A DNA stretch of 19,968 bases from Spirogloea muscicola (Eukaryota > Streptophyta > Zygnematophyceae > Spirogloeales > Spirogloeaceae), in NCBI GenBank assembly GCA_009602725.1, contig WELB01000152.1:247743-267710 (forward strand), given 5' to 3'. Shown in pieces: positions 1 to 8,850 of this stretch. The notes beneath the pieces were generated by a model, which ran no database searches, had not been told where the DNA came from, and saw only the letters and a program-made list of their open reading frames with translations. The position numbers were made by a program, and so were the translations under genes. Numbering within the stretch: the stretch's first letter is position 1; each line of letters starts with the position of its first letter.

Positions 1-142
1 CGGCGCGTCGGCCGGCCCGACGGCGCCCAGCCGCGCGTCGGCCCCTGTGACGTCAGGTCCGGGCAGCGCCTGCGCCCCTGGTGCGCCCGCCACGCAGTTG
101 CCCAGCCGGCGGGCGCCCGAGCGGCCACCCCCTTCTTGTCCA

Positions 143-348
143 CACGGCCCCCCGTCAGCACGGCTCCCCCCCGCTCTGTGGCACCTCCGGCCCTCCCTCC
201 TGCCTTGTGCTGCTTCCTTACCCTCCTTGCCCCCCTTGGGAGTGCCACTTCTTCTTCCTTCAGCAGCTCCACAAGCGGGACCCGGTCGAGTCGACATGGC
301 CCCCGTCAGCACGGCTCCCCCCGCTCTGTGGCACCTCCGGCCCTCCTA
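143..348 (+). repeat. About 50-bp direct repeat (two copies)
   Basis: Bases 147-198 and 299-347 are nearly identical (CCCCGTCAGCACGGCTCCCC ... TGGCACCTCCGGCCCTCC), about 149 bp apart, in a GC-rich, Pro/Ala-coding-like region. They differ by a length change in the C run. Confidence 0.75.
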
Positions 349-414
349 GCCTCCGGCGTCATTTCATGTAGCCACGTTCTTTGCACTTCCTGCATTTTCT
401 GCCTGAACAACATA

Positions 415-466
415 TTGGCTTGAATCGGCCTCGCTTCAACTTCATGCGCACTGCGCCCCTTCTCTC
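415..466 (+). repeat. Dispersed repeat shared by both ends of the window
   Basis: TTGGCTTGAATCGGCCTCGC and the following 30 bp resemble 19734-19790 in the same orientation and 979-1030 inverted. In the minus frame it reads EKGRSAHEVEARPIQANML; the inverted copy reads EKAHGAHEIEMEANPSLTN. The shared peptide suggests an old coding fragment of a mobile element. Confidence 0.55.
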
Positions 467-721
467 TCTTGTCGTGGAGGCCCGCCATGGCTGCACCTGC
501 ACGACCCCCGCCCCGCCCCTCGCCCTGCCCCGCCACTTTGGCTGAGCTCTTCCAGCCAGCGTCTCCAGGGCTTCCCCTGGACGGGGGGGGTCTGTCTTTC
601 CTGGACCTTGCCCACCTCTCCTTGCTCCTCCTGGGCTGCCTCCCCTGGTCGCAGCATCCTCTTGGAGCTCGCTGCGCTTTCAGACAGGCTGCGCTTTGGC
701 AGCTGCCTGTGCCCTCGTCGG

Positions 722-830
722 GGAAACTCTTCTCCAGCTGCAAGTTAGTCCGACTTGCGGCTGCTGCCTCGGGTTACTGAGCTCCCATCCACTGGAGCCA
801 CTTGATAGCGGTGTGATCATGTTCCAGAGG
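722..830 (+). mobile_element. Degenerate RT-like C-terminus at the left end, plus orientation
   Basis: Bases 729-775 (CTTCTCCAGCTGCAAGTTA onwards) differ from 16737-16783 by only a few bases. The frame reads AS-stop-SDLRLLP, so the coding end is broken. The sequence after it (CACTTGATAGCGGTGTGAT) resembles tail starts in the 16.8-kb copy. Confidence 0.55.
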
Positions 831-978
831 ATGTAGCTTGTCTACCTTTGTCAGCTAATGTCAACGAGGGGATCTCGAAGGCCTGGTCACTGTCCCAATG
901 AGAGAACTATCGGTTTGAGTGCTGATGGAAGTCAACGTCATGTTGATGCTGCTCGCGTGAAGGAAACCTGACACTAAG

Positions 979-1030
979 AGAGAAGGCGCACGGTGCGCAT
1001 GAAATTGAAATGGAGGCCAATCCAAGCCTT
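979..1030 (-). repeat. Inverted copy of the 415-466 repeat
   Basis: On the plus strand AGAGAAGGCGCACGGTGCGC continuing to CCAATCCAAGCC is the reverse complement of a diverged 415-466 copy. It is followed by a stop codon in the EKAHGAHEIE frame. Confidence 0.5.
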
Positions 1031-1033
1031 ACA
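1029..1033 (-). terminator. Candidate TGTAA polyadenylation signal for ATG10
   Basis: TTACA on the plus strand (TGTAA on the minus strand) lies about 240 bp past the proposed ATG10 stop. TGTAA is the usual poly(A) signal of chlorophyte algae. A five-base motif is weak evidence by itself. Confidence 0.3.
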
Positions 1034-1155
1034 AATGTCCTGTTAACTGGGTAATGAGGAGCTGGCTAGGGGGGAACACTCATATCCCCGAGACCAAGCA
1101 ATAAACCCTGACATCTTAACCCGCCAACTTCTCAGAGCAGTGAGAGGCAAAGTGG

Positions 1156-1290
1156 ATCTCTGAGAAACAGCTTCACTTCAAGCTGTCATTCGATGGAAAC
1201 CCGAAAGAAGTGATTGCTAAGGCTGAGAGGATCACTGATTATCAAAGGGAACTAATAGACGTGCACAATTATTATGTACAAAACAACTGA
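1156..1290 (+). pseudogene. Possible terminal exon or exon remnant of unknown identity
   Basis: The plus frame encodes AKWISEKQLHFKLSFDGNPK then EVIAKAERITDYQRELIDVH and ends at TGA 1288-1290. Its composition is protein-like rather than GC-driven. No upstream exon or family could be assigned; it may be a remnant. Its end overlaps the ATG10 3' end on the opposite strand by about 19 bp. Confidence 0.35.
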
Positions 1291-2519
1291 AGTGGGACTT
1301 TCAGGCCTACTGCAGGCCCTACTTGTGAAAACCATGATAGAATGTAGGTCCTCTCGAATGGACACATGTCCACATTGCACATCTTTGCCTGCTGTAGATC
1401 GAACGAGCTGACACTGGCAGTATCTGTTCCGGTGTTCTGCCAAAGACTATTTATTTGGTCTTGCTCGTTGCTGTGCTTGCAGGCGTTACTTGGAGTTTGA
1501 CATTTGCCAGGAGGTCTCAAGGAAGAGAGCAGCAGGTACATGACTGTTGGTGTTTCGCAGGGGTGGAGGCCAAAGCATGGTCTATGCCAGATGGGATGCT
1601 CCTGCGTGACAAGACAGCCAGTTGGAAGTCAGGGCAGGTCTACAACAGCAGCTGAGCTGATGCACATAAAGCACGACACACCAAAATGGGTGGCAAAGCC
1701 GCAGGTCATGCAGACAAAAAGGTGCCACCTGCTGTGTCAGGAAAGTCCAACTATTGCCTTGAATATGCACTTGACTGTGCATGGGAAGGTCTGCTACTAC
1801 TTCCTCCCAATTGCAGGGCTTCCCAGCTGCTCATGTGACAAGATTGGAGTGTGCTCATGTGACAGGTGCAAGCATTCCCGGAAGATCAGGCTCATATGCA
1901 AATCTGATATAGGCTCGAAGAGAGGAGCTGAAGTGTGCTAGGTGGTCAGTCAACGGCAATGAAAGACTGAAAGCTCTGCACTGGGAAGGGCGCAAAAGTT
2001 GCGCACAGTGTGGCGTGCTAGATGCAGCACGTACATCATCAATTGTGCACGCTGTGGCTCACTCACAGGAATGATGGGCCTGGAGTAGCAGCACTGGCAC
2101 TCTGAAAGTGTCACTGTAGACAATGTCGTAGACGTAAGTAACATAGCTGGTGCTCGCTGCTGGGAGCTCCAGTTCATCCTGTAAGACAAGGAGTATTGCA
2201 AGGACTTTCGTTGGTGCATACACTTGCATACCAACAGCAAACGTGACCACCGATGACCATGCAGGTCAACATCAAGACACCCTTGATACAGTGGAAACCT
2301 GTTTCGAGAGGAGACTGATAAGGAGCGCCGCAGCCTCGTGCTGACTAATGCAAGCCTGGAGGCAGTATGCCGCAGCCTTGCTCATGCGGGTGCACGTACC
2401 ACAGGCTGCGCTCGTCGTCGTTGCCCGACTTCGATCTGTGCATCGGCGAGAAGCTCATCGCCAGCCGCAGGAACCTGTCTGATCAAGCGGTAGCCGACAA
2501 GCCCAGGCTGGCTGGTCAT
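1272..2519 (-). CDS. ATG10: Autophagy protein ATG10 (E2-like conjugating enzyme), five exons, N-terminus uncertain
   Basis: ATG10 is the E2-like enzyme that receives ATG12 from ATG7 and passes it to ATG5, in the cytosol, during autophagosome formation. Proposed exons on the minus strand: 2519-2400, 2178-2067, 1927-1864, 1774-1729 and 1601-1272, about 223 residues (plant ATG10 is about 225). Splice phases agree at every junction. Diagnostic pieces, in order: GYRLIRQ (residues 9-15); YDIVYSDTFRVPVLLLQA in exon 2, the E2 core strand motif; SWTFLTQQ joined directly to EHPIWHRPCFGLHPCET, holding the HPC motif whose Cys (about residue 129) would be the catalytic cysteine; and YILSWFSQVGPAVGLKVP at the C-terminus. 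Exon 3 (1927-1864) and its donor are the least certain internal part. About 40 residues between HPCET and the C-terminal motif have no counterpart in plant ATG10; they are open throughout but could hide an intron. The ATG at 2519 has a stop codon just upstream in frame, so either it is the start or an N-terminal exon further up was missed. Family call is strong; exact ends are not. Confidence 0.85.
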
Positions 2520-3302
2520 GGATGATCATGCCACACGTGCCACTACTGATGGACTATCCGTGGGCGCCAGCACCCGTGACAAAGCTGTTCGTCGTCAGTT
2601 GAGGAATGCCCCGGCACCCGAGCTTCGAGCGAGCGATGCCGAGAGGCAGCTCTCCGACGGCAAGGGCCACCAGCGTGCCGCACCTCTGGTTTGGTAGACG
2701 GCGCGGCGCCGTCGCAGGGCTGGATGCGCGTCGCAGTGAGGTACCCGCCAGCCTGGCCACCAGGAAGGGAAGCGCGATAGTCACCCGCTAGGCCAGGTGC
2801 CATGGTGCCGCGACCAGCGATGTGGTGGAGACGATAGCGACCACGAGAGCAGCCCCTTCAAGTGCCGGGTAGGAGAGCGAGGTGGCTGGCAGCGGGCCCG
2901 AGCGGCGGGGTGTCTCAGCCTGGCGCTCCGCGGCCTCAGAGGCGCACCTCGGCCGCGGGGGCATGGCGCCACACCCAGGCTGGCCCGGCAGCGGGCTGCC
3001 GCCGCCACGCCGCCAGGAAGTGCGCCGCGGAGCGCCGGAAGGCCGCGGGGCCCAGCTCGCCGGCGGCGGGCATGGCTGCCAGGCTCCGGCGAGGGCCGGG
3101 ACGCCGTTATGTGCAGCCGCGGGAGCGCCGCTAAGGTCTCGACAGAAGCGGCCGGTAGCGGCAGAGCCGTGGGGCTGGCCACGTGGCGAAGGCCCTGGAT
3201 CTCTCTCTCCCCGCGACCAGGTCCCCGGAACTGCAGGACGCAGCTCCCCCCCCCGCCGCCCGCCGTGCCCCGCCGGGTGCGGCGGCGGCGGCGGCGGCGG
3301 CG
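2520..3302. promoter_or_regulatory. CpG-rich divergent intergenic region between ATG10 and the NTF2-like gene
   Basis: This very GC-rich spacer separates two divergently transcribed genes and probably holds both promoters and 5' UTRs, plus perhaps a missed N-terminal ATG10 exon. Several long open frames cross it on both strands (for example minus 3773-2781 and plus 2797-3351), but they are Arg/Ala/Gly/Pro-rich, show no family motif and overlap one another, as expected of high GC. It ends in a run of about seven GCG triplets directly before the ATG at 3303. Confidence 0.5.
3281..3302 (+). repeat. GCG/CGG trinucleotide repeat at the start codon of the NTF2-like gene
   Basis: About seven GCG triplets end directly before the ATG at 3303. 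If translation began at the in-frame ATG at 3183, this would be a poly-Ala tract. The conserved family N-terminus starts at the later ATG, so it is more likely 5' UTR. Confidence 0.7.
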
Positions 3303-4554
3303 ATGCAGGACCCGAAGAAGGAGATCGTGGAGGTGGTGCGTGGCCTGGTGACGCGGCCTAGCCTTCAGCAGCAGGCGGACATCATCCGGCGCTACTTCGC
3401 GCCGGACGTATCCTTCTCGCACTACTACATCAGCATCGGGCGCAGCGCCGCGGACCTGACCGCCATCTACCAGTTCGCCAACCTGGCCGTGCGGTACCAG
3501 CGCGTGGAGTTCGAGCAGGTGCTGTACGACGCCGAGGCGGACGCCATAACGCTGCACATGAAGGTCTACGTGCGCCCCTGGCACTTCTTCTGGCGCGAGT
3601 CCATCCTCGAGTTCCTCTGCCTCCTCGAGCTCGAGGACTTCACGCCGCCTCAGGTCGGTGGCGCGCTGTGCGCCTTTCCACCCCCGCTGTGTCTGCTGCT
3701 CTGTACTGGATGCGGCGGCCACCAGCATCCGGGCGGCCAGCGCAGAGGGCATGTCACCTGCGTTGCCCGTCAATTGCTCAAACCGGCGGCCTCGTCGGAT
3801 TCGTGCAGCGGCCCGAGCGCAGGAGATCTCTTATATATGAAGATTCTGGATACTTATGACCTCGCAACGCTCTCTCTCGGCTTGCACTGCGCGATAGCGC
3901 TGCTGCCTGGCTAACTGTGCCAGCGGGACACGCCCTGGCCAGTCGCTCGACCGCGACAGCGGCCTGCCCGTCGGGCCGTGCTCCTGCGGCACTGACGGGC
4001 CTCGGTGTGCTTGCTGCAGGAAGACGGAGCCGGCGCTGGGCGGCCCCCGAAGACGCTCAAGCGCATCAAGCGGCAGCATGACTACTTTCAGCGCGGGCCG
4101 ATCCTCGTGCTCACGCCCGTTATTGGGCCCATTTATGCCTCCCAGTCAGTGCGCCTCGTCATTGGACATATGCAGGTGAGTAGAACACCTGCCCCCACCT
4201 TATCGTCCACCCTCTCACAGTAACACGTGCATCTCTGCTATGCCCTTGTCAAACGCGTGGAGTTCCTGTGTTGGTCGCTTTATTCAAGTCTGGGTTGACT
4301 GAGTTGCTCTTGTGCCAAGAGCTTGATATGAGGACTACGTGAGAACTTTGATGACGTCTCTTACAAGTGCTTCCTTGATGCTAGTGGCTGGCAGCGGGCC
4401 ATGTCTCAAGTGAGCTCCTGTCTCAAATGTGCAGGCATTCTTCCTTAGGCTGCTTCGTAACTTGGTCTGCATGCTCCTGCCAGACTCCATCTCACACGGC
4501 CTGGGGGGTGTCTGGCACAGCCATGTAGATGGTGGCGACCCAATGCTTACCTGA
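3303..4554 (+). CDS. SigF-like NTF2-fold domain protein, three exons
   Basis: Exons 3303-3653, 4020-4175 and 4435-4554 join with phase 0 at both introns (366 and 259 bp) and encode about 208 residues. The N-terminus MQDPKKEIVEVVRGLV, then ADIIRRYFAPDVSFSHYY (residues 25-42), matches the start of the SigF-like NTF2-like family known mainly from fungi: a cone-shaped NTF2 fold followed by a C-terminal hydrophobic helix. Residues 81-98 (AITLHMKVYVRPWHFFWR) fit its central strands. Exon 3 encodes AFFLRLLRNLVCMLLP, a plausible amphipathic or membrane-facing helix. The cellular role of this family is not established. The start at 3303 is chosen because the conserved segment begins there; an in-frame ATG at 3183 would add 40 Pro/Ala-rich residues. 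The gene runs tail-to-tail into the DENND11-like gene, with stops about 245 bp apart. Exons 1 and 2 are well supported; exon 3 rests on phase and hydrophobicity. Confidence 0.68.
4361..4365 (-). terminator. Possible TGTAA poly(A) signal for the DENND11-like gene
   Basis: TTACA on the plus strand, about 435 bp past the stop at 4800. It falls inside intron 2 of the convergent NTF2-like gene, so its use would make the two transcripts overlap. Motif only. Confidence 0.2.
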
Positions 4555-4799
4555 GTCCTGCTCTTCGAGGTGAGGCCAGGCTGTCAAACAGTTGGTCCTC
4601 AGCATGGCCCATAAGTTGGCCAACGCATTCCGAGCATCGCTGATCAGTTTCATAGCAATTATTCATGAGCATGCAGCAGTATCATGGCCGGCTGCCCTTA
4701 AGGAGCTGCGCATACTTGTGCTTGAAACTGGTTGGTCATTGGCAACGTGGTGCAACAACACATCCTGCACACTCCAAATAGTGGGTGGTCTGTAGCAAC

Positions 4800-7700
4800 T
4801 CAAGTGAAGGTTAGCTGCTGCGCCAGCAGTGCACGGAGAAATGGTGCGTCAGCATGGCCCATGCCAAGCACGGCAAGCCCGGCAAGCTCCCCCTCCCACC
4901 TGTCGTGGGAGCCATTGGAGATCGAATCGCTGCTGCCTGCTATAAGGGCCTCTTGCATCGACGTCCTTGCATGTGCCAGGCCCTGGCCAAGCCGCGTATT
5001 CATGGCGATGACATGCGAGAGCGCCTCAGCCTCCACTTCAAAGACCTCGAGCCTCTGCGGCCGTGCCGGCAGGCAGCAGGACAGCCATGCAAGGCTCTTC
5101 AGCAAGTCCACAGTTGGATTGCCAGAAGCCCCTCGCTGCTGTAACTGCTGCTGATGGAGCCTCTGCCCCGGCCTCCCACAGAGCTCCTGGAAGTGTTCCA
5201 GGTCGGAGGGGGTCTGCCGTAGGCTGTCCGCTAGCTCAGCCTGCGCAATGTGCAGCTGCCAGCCTTCCTCCCTCTCCTCGACCAGGACATCATATAAGTG
5301 TCTTTTGTCCTGCAGATGTTGCAAACATGCACAGGCTAAGCTTCAGCAAGCAGGCTCCTGCCATGAAGCAGAACCAAAACTCGAGGCAAGCTAGCGCACA
5401 TTGTAATAGAGCATGATTGACAGTACCACCTTCAAGATGGCTTCCGTGGTGCATGCGACGTAGAAGGGAGTCTGCTCCAGGAGCTCTGTGTCAAGAAGGC
5501 CCACACACAGTAGGGGCTTCATTAGACTCGCAGCTCCACCTTTGCCGCCTTCCGGCAGGATCCTCTCTGGTGGCCCTCCTCGGAGTAGAGCGCACGCCGA
5601 GAATACGAGATCACACGAGAAGCTGACAGCTGGCGGGGCCAGAAAGAGGATTCTCTTCCTTAGAAGCATCGCTTTCCAGATTGTGATCACCTTCGGACCT
5701 GCAAGCCAACGGGGCAAAAGGTGGCACATATTCATGTGAAAGACGTGAATACCTGCAGCTTACCGAACAAAGAGCCCTGATACCATCTGAAGTGGTAAAG
5801 AGCTTCGACGCCTATCCTGCATCTGCTGACACTTTGCTCATTGTCTTCTGGACTCCAACAGTACCCAGGTATGTCCACATTTGCAGGGTGCAGTGGGCTT
5901 TGACAACTTGCTGCATACCGAGCTCTTCAATAAACTCGGAGAAGACAGAGCTGCTAGGAGTGCCAGCCAGGGCTCTCAAGGGCGCGACGTGGTCCGTTGG
6001 ATACGGGTGCAAGTTTGCTTTCCCATGCTCCAGCAGCTGCCGCAGCATGCCATAACTTGGTGCCTTATGGCCCTCGTTGAAGTACGGAGCACGAAGCCGC
6101 AGGCCCTGGAGGCAGGCAACAAGCGGAGCAAGTGTGCTTGCCAGGGCGCCAACACTGCAATGCCAATACGAGCCAAAAATCAGTAATTGATCCGGTGTGG
6201 ATGCGTGTCTCAACATGGAAGCATGATGTTAGCAATTTCAGCATCACATGAAACAATGAGAGCCTGCCCACAAAAGCGTACTGCCTGTTTGGGCCATTCT
6301 GTGTGGCGTTCCACAATCGTGCAGCTGTTTCATGAACGTAGCTTCTGACCTACGCATCCGCACAAAGCGCTCTCCTGATCCTATCTCCAGTGGAAGAAGA
6401 CGGCTGCAAGCAGGAAGAGGTGGCTAGACCTCAATACTTGGCGATACTAAAATCTTTGCTGACGGCTGCTGCGTTACACCACTGAACGGCAAGGCCAAGT
6501 GCTCCCAGCTCAAAGTGGGATTGTGCGTCAGGACACTGACGGAGCTTCAATCGAAGACTGCAAGCACTCCAGTGCCAACCCTAAACGCATGGTTTTAGAA
6601 AGTTGCCCACACGAAGCACATGCCTCTGTCCTCTGAACCTACCGGTGGAAGGCAGCCACTCCATAGAGAGCTTGGTGGCGGAAGAAGCTGCTCGACACAG
6701 CCCCACGGAAGGGGAGGAGTCAGACTAAAGTGCCATGCGCCACGACAAGCTGCAGCATTGAAGTTGGTGGCAAAGATGGCCGATGGCTGCTCGATCATTT
6801 GCAAGAGATGCACATTTGATTTCTGTTACGCATTGGTTGGCAGTAACATGTGCGGTACAGGCAGTGACCAGCGCAGGTCATCTCACAAGCAGTCTTCTTC
6901 CATGACGTGGATGCCTGCGGGGAGCGCATGGAATTCCAGGCCCTGCAAGTCAAGCACGAGGCAGGACCTTGACAGCATGCTTAATTGCACTCCGATGGAT
7001 GTCAGAAGGCAATGGTCTGCAAATCTCTGGCGCGTCTCAGGTGCAGGATACAGTGACAGTGGGCATCGTACTTGCATCTGTGCTGAGAACGTCGGCTCGT
7101 TGCCTTCCTGCGCACGCTCGACATCGTCCCAAATGCTCTCGCACCATTCTACGACATTACCTGCTCGCGGCCAAATGCAGTGGGTAAGCCCAACTCAGGC
7201 TGATGGCCTGCCTGCTGCAGGTGGGCGCACTCGTCTGTACCAAGTGCTTCCGTTTAGTCACGGTAGCCCTGACCTGGACTTGATAGTGGTGGAGTCCACC
7301 AAGAAGGGCAGCAAGAGCGTGTCAAGGCCACACTACAGAAGTTGCTTCAACCGCTCTAGCTTCCTTCAGCGAAGCCGGATGCTCACCCACATGAGGGTTG
7401 AACTCCACAACGAAGGCTGCCACGATCCCCTTGGAGGCGCTTGGCTGGCCCGTGTCAACGGCACACTCCTCCACCGTATCCCTCACGAATTGCAGACCGC
7501 CCTCGTAGCCGAGCTCGGCATACGCTGCATCTGAGGCCCCCTCGACAGCTGGCGACCGCTCGACAGACAAGGTCCTCCGCTGCTCCCACTTCCTGCGCTG
7601 CCACAAGAATCGAGAGGCCTGCTCGAGGCGTGCGAGTATGGCGGCCTTGGCGCGTGCTGCATTGTGCGCAGCAGGGCTGCTCGCAGTGAGGAGAGAGGCG

Positions 7701-7866
7701 AGCGCGCAGACCTGCCTTTCCTCCCGTCCGTGCCACTGGGCCCGAAGCCGCCCTGCGCTGTGGCCTTGCTGTCAGCTAGGAGCAGCGGCTCCTCGAGCGC
7801 CTCTACATCGGCAGCCGCCGCTGCGGTCGCCGCTGTTGCTGCTGTGGCGCTTGCTGCAGGTGCCAT
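4800..7866 (-). CDS. DENND11: DENN-domain protein of the DENND11/LCHN type, nine exons
   Basis: DENN-domain proteins act mostly as exchange factors for Rab GTPases in membrane trafficking; DENND11 (LCHN) is a short DENN protein of about 455 residues in vertebrates. Proposed exons on the minus strand: 7866-7712, 7592-7387, 7160-7072, 6942-6887, 6687-6643, 6403-6350, 6154-5919, 5698-5430 and 5309-4800, giving 539 residues with matching phase at all eight junctions. Motifs in family order: the upstream DENN segment IVAAFVVEFNPHV-GNVVEW (about 107-127, spliced inside a Gly codon); GLEFHALPAGIHV; FFFRHQALYGVAAFHR across two junctions; ERFVRMRSVGALA; FSEFIEELG then VITIWKAMLLRKRILF (about 284-299); YVACTTEAIL then DKRHLYDVLV (about 360-380); and a C-terminal LGMGHADAPFLRALL resembling the LCHN end. 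Two exons code only 45 and 54 nt. The weakest points are the exon 1/2 border (an alternative frame open at 7600-7780 encodes an Ala/Arg-rich helix) and whether 7071-6943, which has no stop, is really an intron. The first exon is Ala-rich and unconserved. Confidence 0.85.
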
Positions 7867-8119
7867 CTCCGCTCATCCGCGACCCCTTCGCCATTGACTC
7901 ATCAGAGTCGCCTGGCTGTAGTCGACTGCCCCCGGCGGATAGCGCTGGCAGCACCGAGCGCGTAGAGCAGGGCGACGCCGGGGACAACCGAGGCTGCAGG
8001 GGTCTGCGGTGATGGCGAACAAGTGGCGAGGAGCTGAGAGGCGAAGTGCAATGGGTCTCGGTGCCAAGCCCAGGGCTGAAGGCTAGAAGAATGTGTGACG
8101 TAAAGAAGAGTGATCGATT
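7867..8119. other. Upstream region of the DENND11-like gene
   Basis: GC-rich sequence just upstream of the Ala-rich first exon on the minus strand, presumably promoter and 5' UTR. Open frames here are short and unconserved. No TATA-like element was recognised. It ends at the edge of a retroelement fragment near 8.12 kb. Confidence 0.35.
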
Positions 8120-8200
8120 CAGACAGGGGACCCGCTACCGGGAGACTAGTTTCGCTGATCGGCGGCTGTTTAGAAGGTGCTCGCCCATTGAGAAGAAATC
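8120..8200 (+). mobile_element. Short RT-like C-terminal fragment, plus orientation
   Basis: Encodes RQGTRYRETSFADRRLFRR, which aligns with SQGTHYQETTFSDLRLLSR in the plus-strand copy at 16089-16283. The family stop has been lost. The following GCTCGCCCATTGAGAAGA matches the tail found beside other copies. Confidence 0.6.
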
Positions 8201-8600
8201 GTGTATTAGAAAGAAATGTAGGCCAAATGGCCAGGTACAAAGGCAAGCACATCTAAAATCTACATAACCTACAGCAGATTGACCCGCTCAATAACCACGG
8301 GTCAAAACATAAAGGTCACTACTCGATGCATGAATACTAGATGCCAGGAACGGAGCCCTTCTGCCACCTACTAGAGCTCGCCCAGCTTTCTGGTGCAAGG
8401 CACTAGCCTGAGCACGCTGCAAACAGGCCGAAAGTCGACGTCGCAAGAGCGACAGATATGCAGCTGGCAAGCCCAACTCAGCCGGAAACACATCTGCACG
8501 TCGAGTGTAGCCTAGATTGGCAATGTTTTGAAGCAGAGTGTGGAAGCGAGGACCCAGACAGCCAAAGATGTCGATTGCAGCTGGCAGGAGTTGATCGCAT
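8200..8600 (-). mobile_element. Longest well-preserved 3' end of a LINE-like reverse-transcriptase ORF
   Basis: Minus-strand frame with stop at 8288-8290 encodes about 105 residues: LLPAAIDIFGCLGPRFHTLL, then LSLLRRRLSACLQRAQASAL, KAGRALVGG and SSDLYVLTRGY-stop. The AIDIFG(C/A)LGP ... RLS(A/V)(C/S)LQRA layout is typical of the segment after the polymerase domain in LINE-like reverse transcriptases of mosses and algae. No YADD box or endonuclease is present, so it is 5'-truncated. About 90 bp after the stop (8200-8287) recur near 15421-15480 and 17395-17500. The hairpin tail of the next copy abuts its truncated 5' end. Confidence 0.75.
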
Positions 8601-8850
8601 TGGGGGGAGAAGAGGGGCTGGCACAGCCAACCCAAAAAGAATGGACTATGTTCAAAGCTAAAGAATGAGGTGCTGAAAAAGGACTACACTACGAAGTGCA
8701 AGATGGTGCAGAGGGAGATGCAGATGGCTGCTCAGTATCCACGTGTGAGCAACAGCAGATCAGAGTAACTCGGAGCAGGAGAAGCGGCACTTTGCCGAGA
8801 CCCGGAAGCAGCAGCCATAGCACGGCCAGCCCGCTGTGGGTACAAGCAAT
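8601..8850 (-). mobile_element. RT-like C-terminal fragment plus 3' tail with hairpin
   Basis: A minus-strand frame of 34 codons (8833-8732) reads RAGRAMAAASGSRQ ... SYSDLLLLTRGY-stop, the clearest copy of the shared C-terminus. Its 3' tail runs to about 8601 and contains the hairpin at 8614-8633 (GGGTTGGC-TGTG-CCAGCCCC on the minus strand). The neighbouring 8288-8600 copy begins immediately after the tail, a head-to-tail nested arrangement. Confidence 0.72.

Noticed and set aside
306-743. 145-codon minus-strand frame as a gene
   Set aside because: Only the EKGRSAHEVEARPIQAN part has support, and that is a dispersed repeat. The remainder is Arg/Gly-rich and overlaps the retroelement scrap at 729-775.
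1504-1941. 145-codon plus-strand frame over the ATG10 locus
   Set aside because: Cys/Lys/Ser-rich frame without motifs; the opposite strand carries the ATG10 exons with the HPC motif.
2781-3773. 330-codon minus-strand open frame antisense to the NTF2-like gene
   Set aside because: Arg/Ala/Gly-rich with no recognisable motif. It lies opposite a conserved coding exon in a region where GC content opens all frames.
6620-7534. 304-codon plus-strand open frame
   Set aside because: It covers introns and exons of the DENND11-like gene on the opposite strand. The minus-strand exons carry the conserved motifs; this frame carries none.
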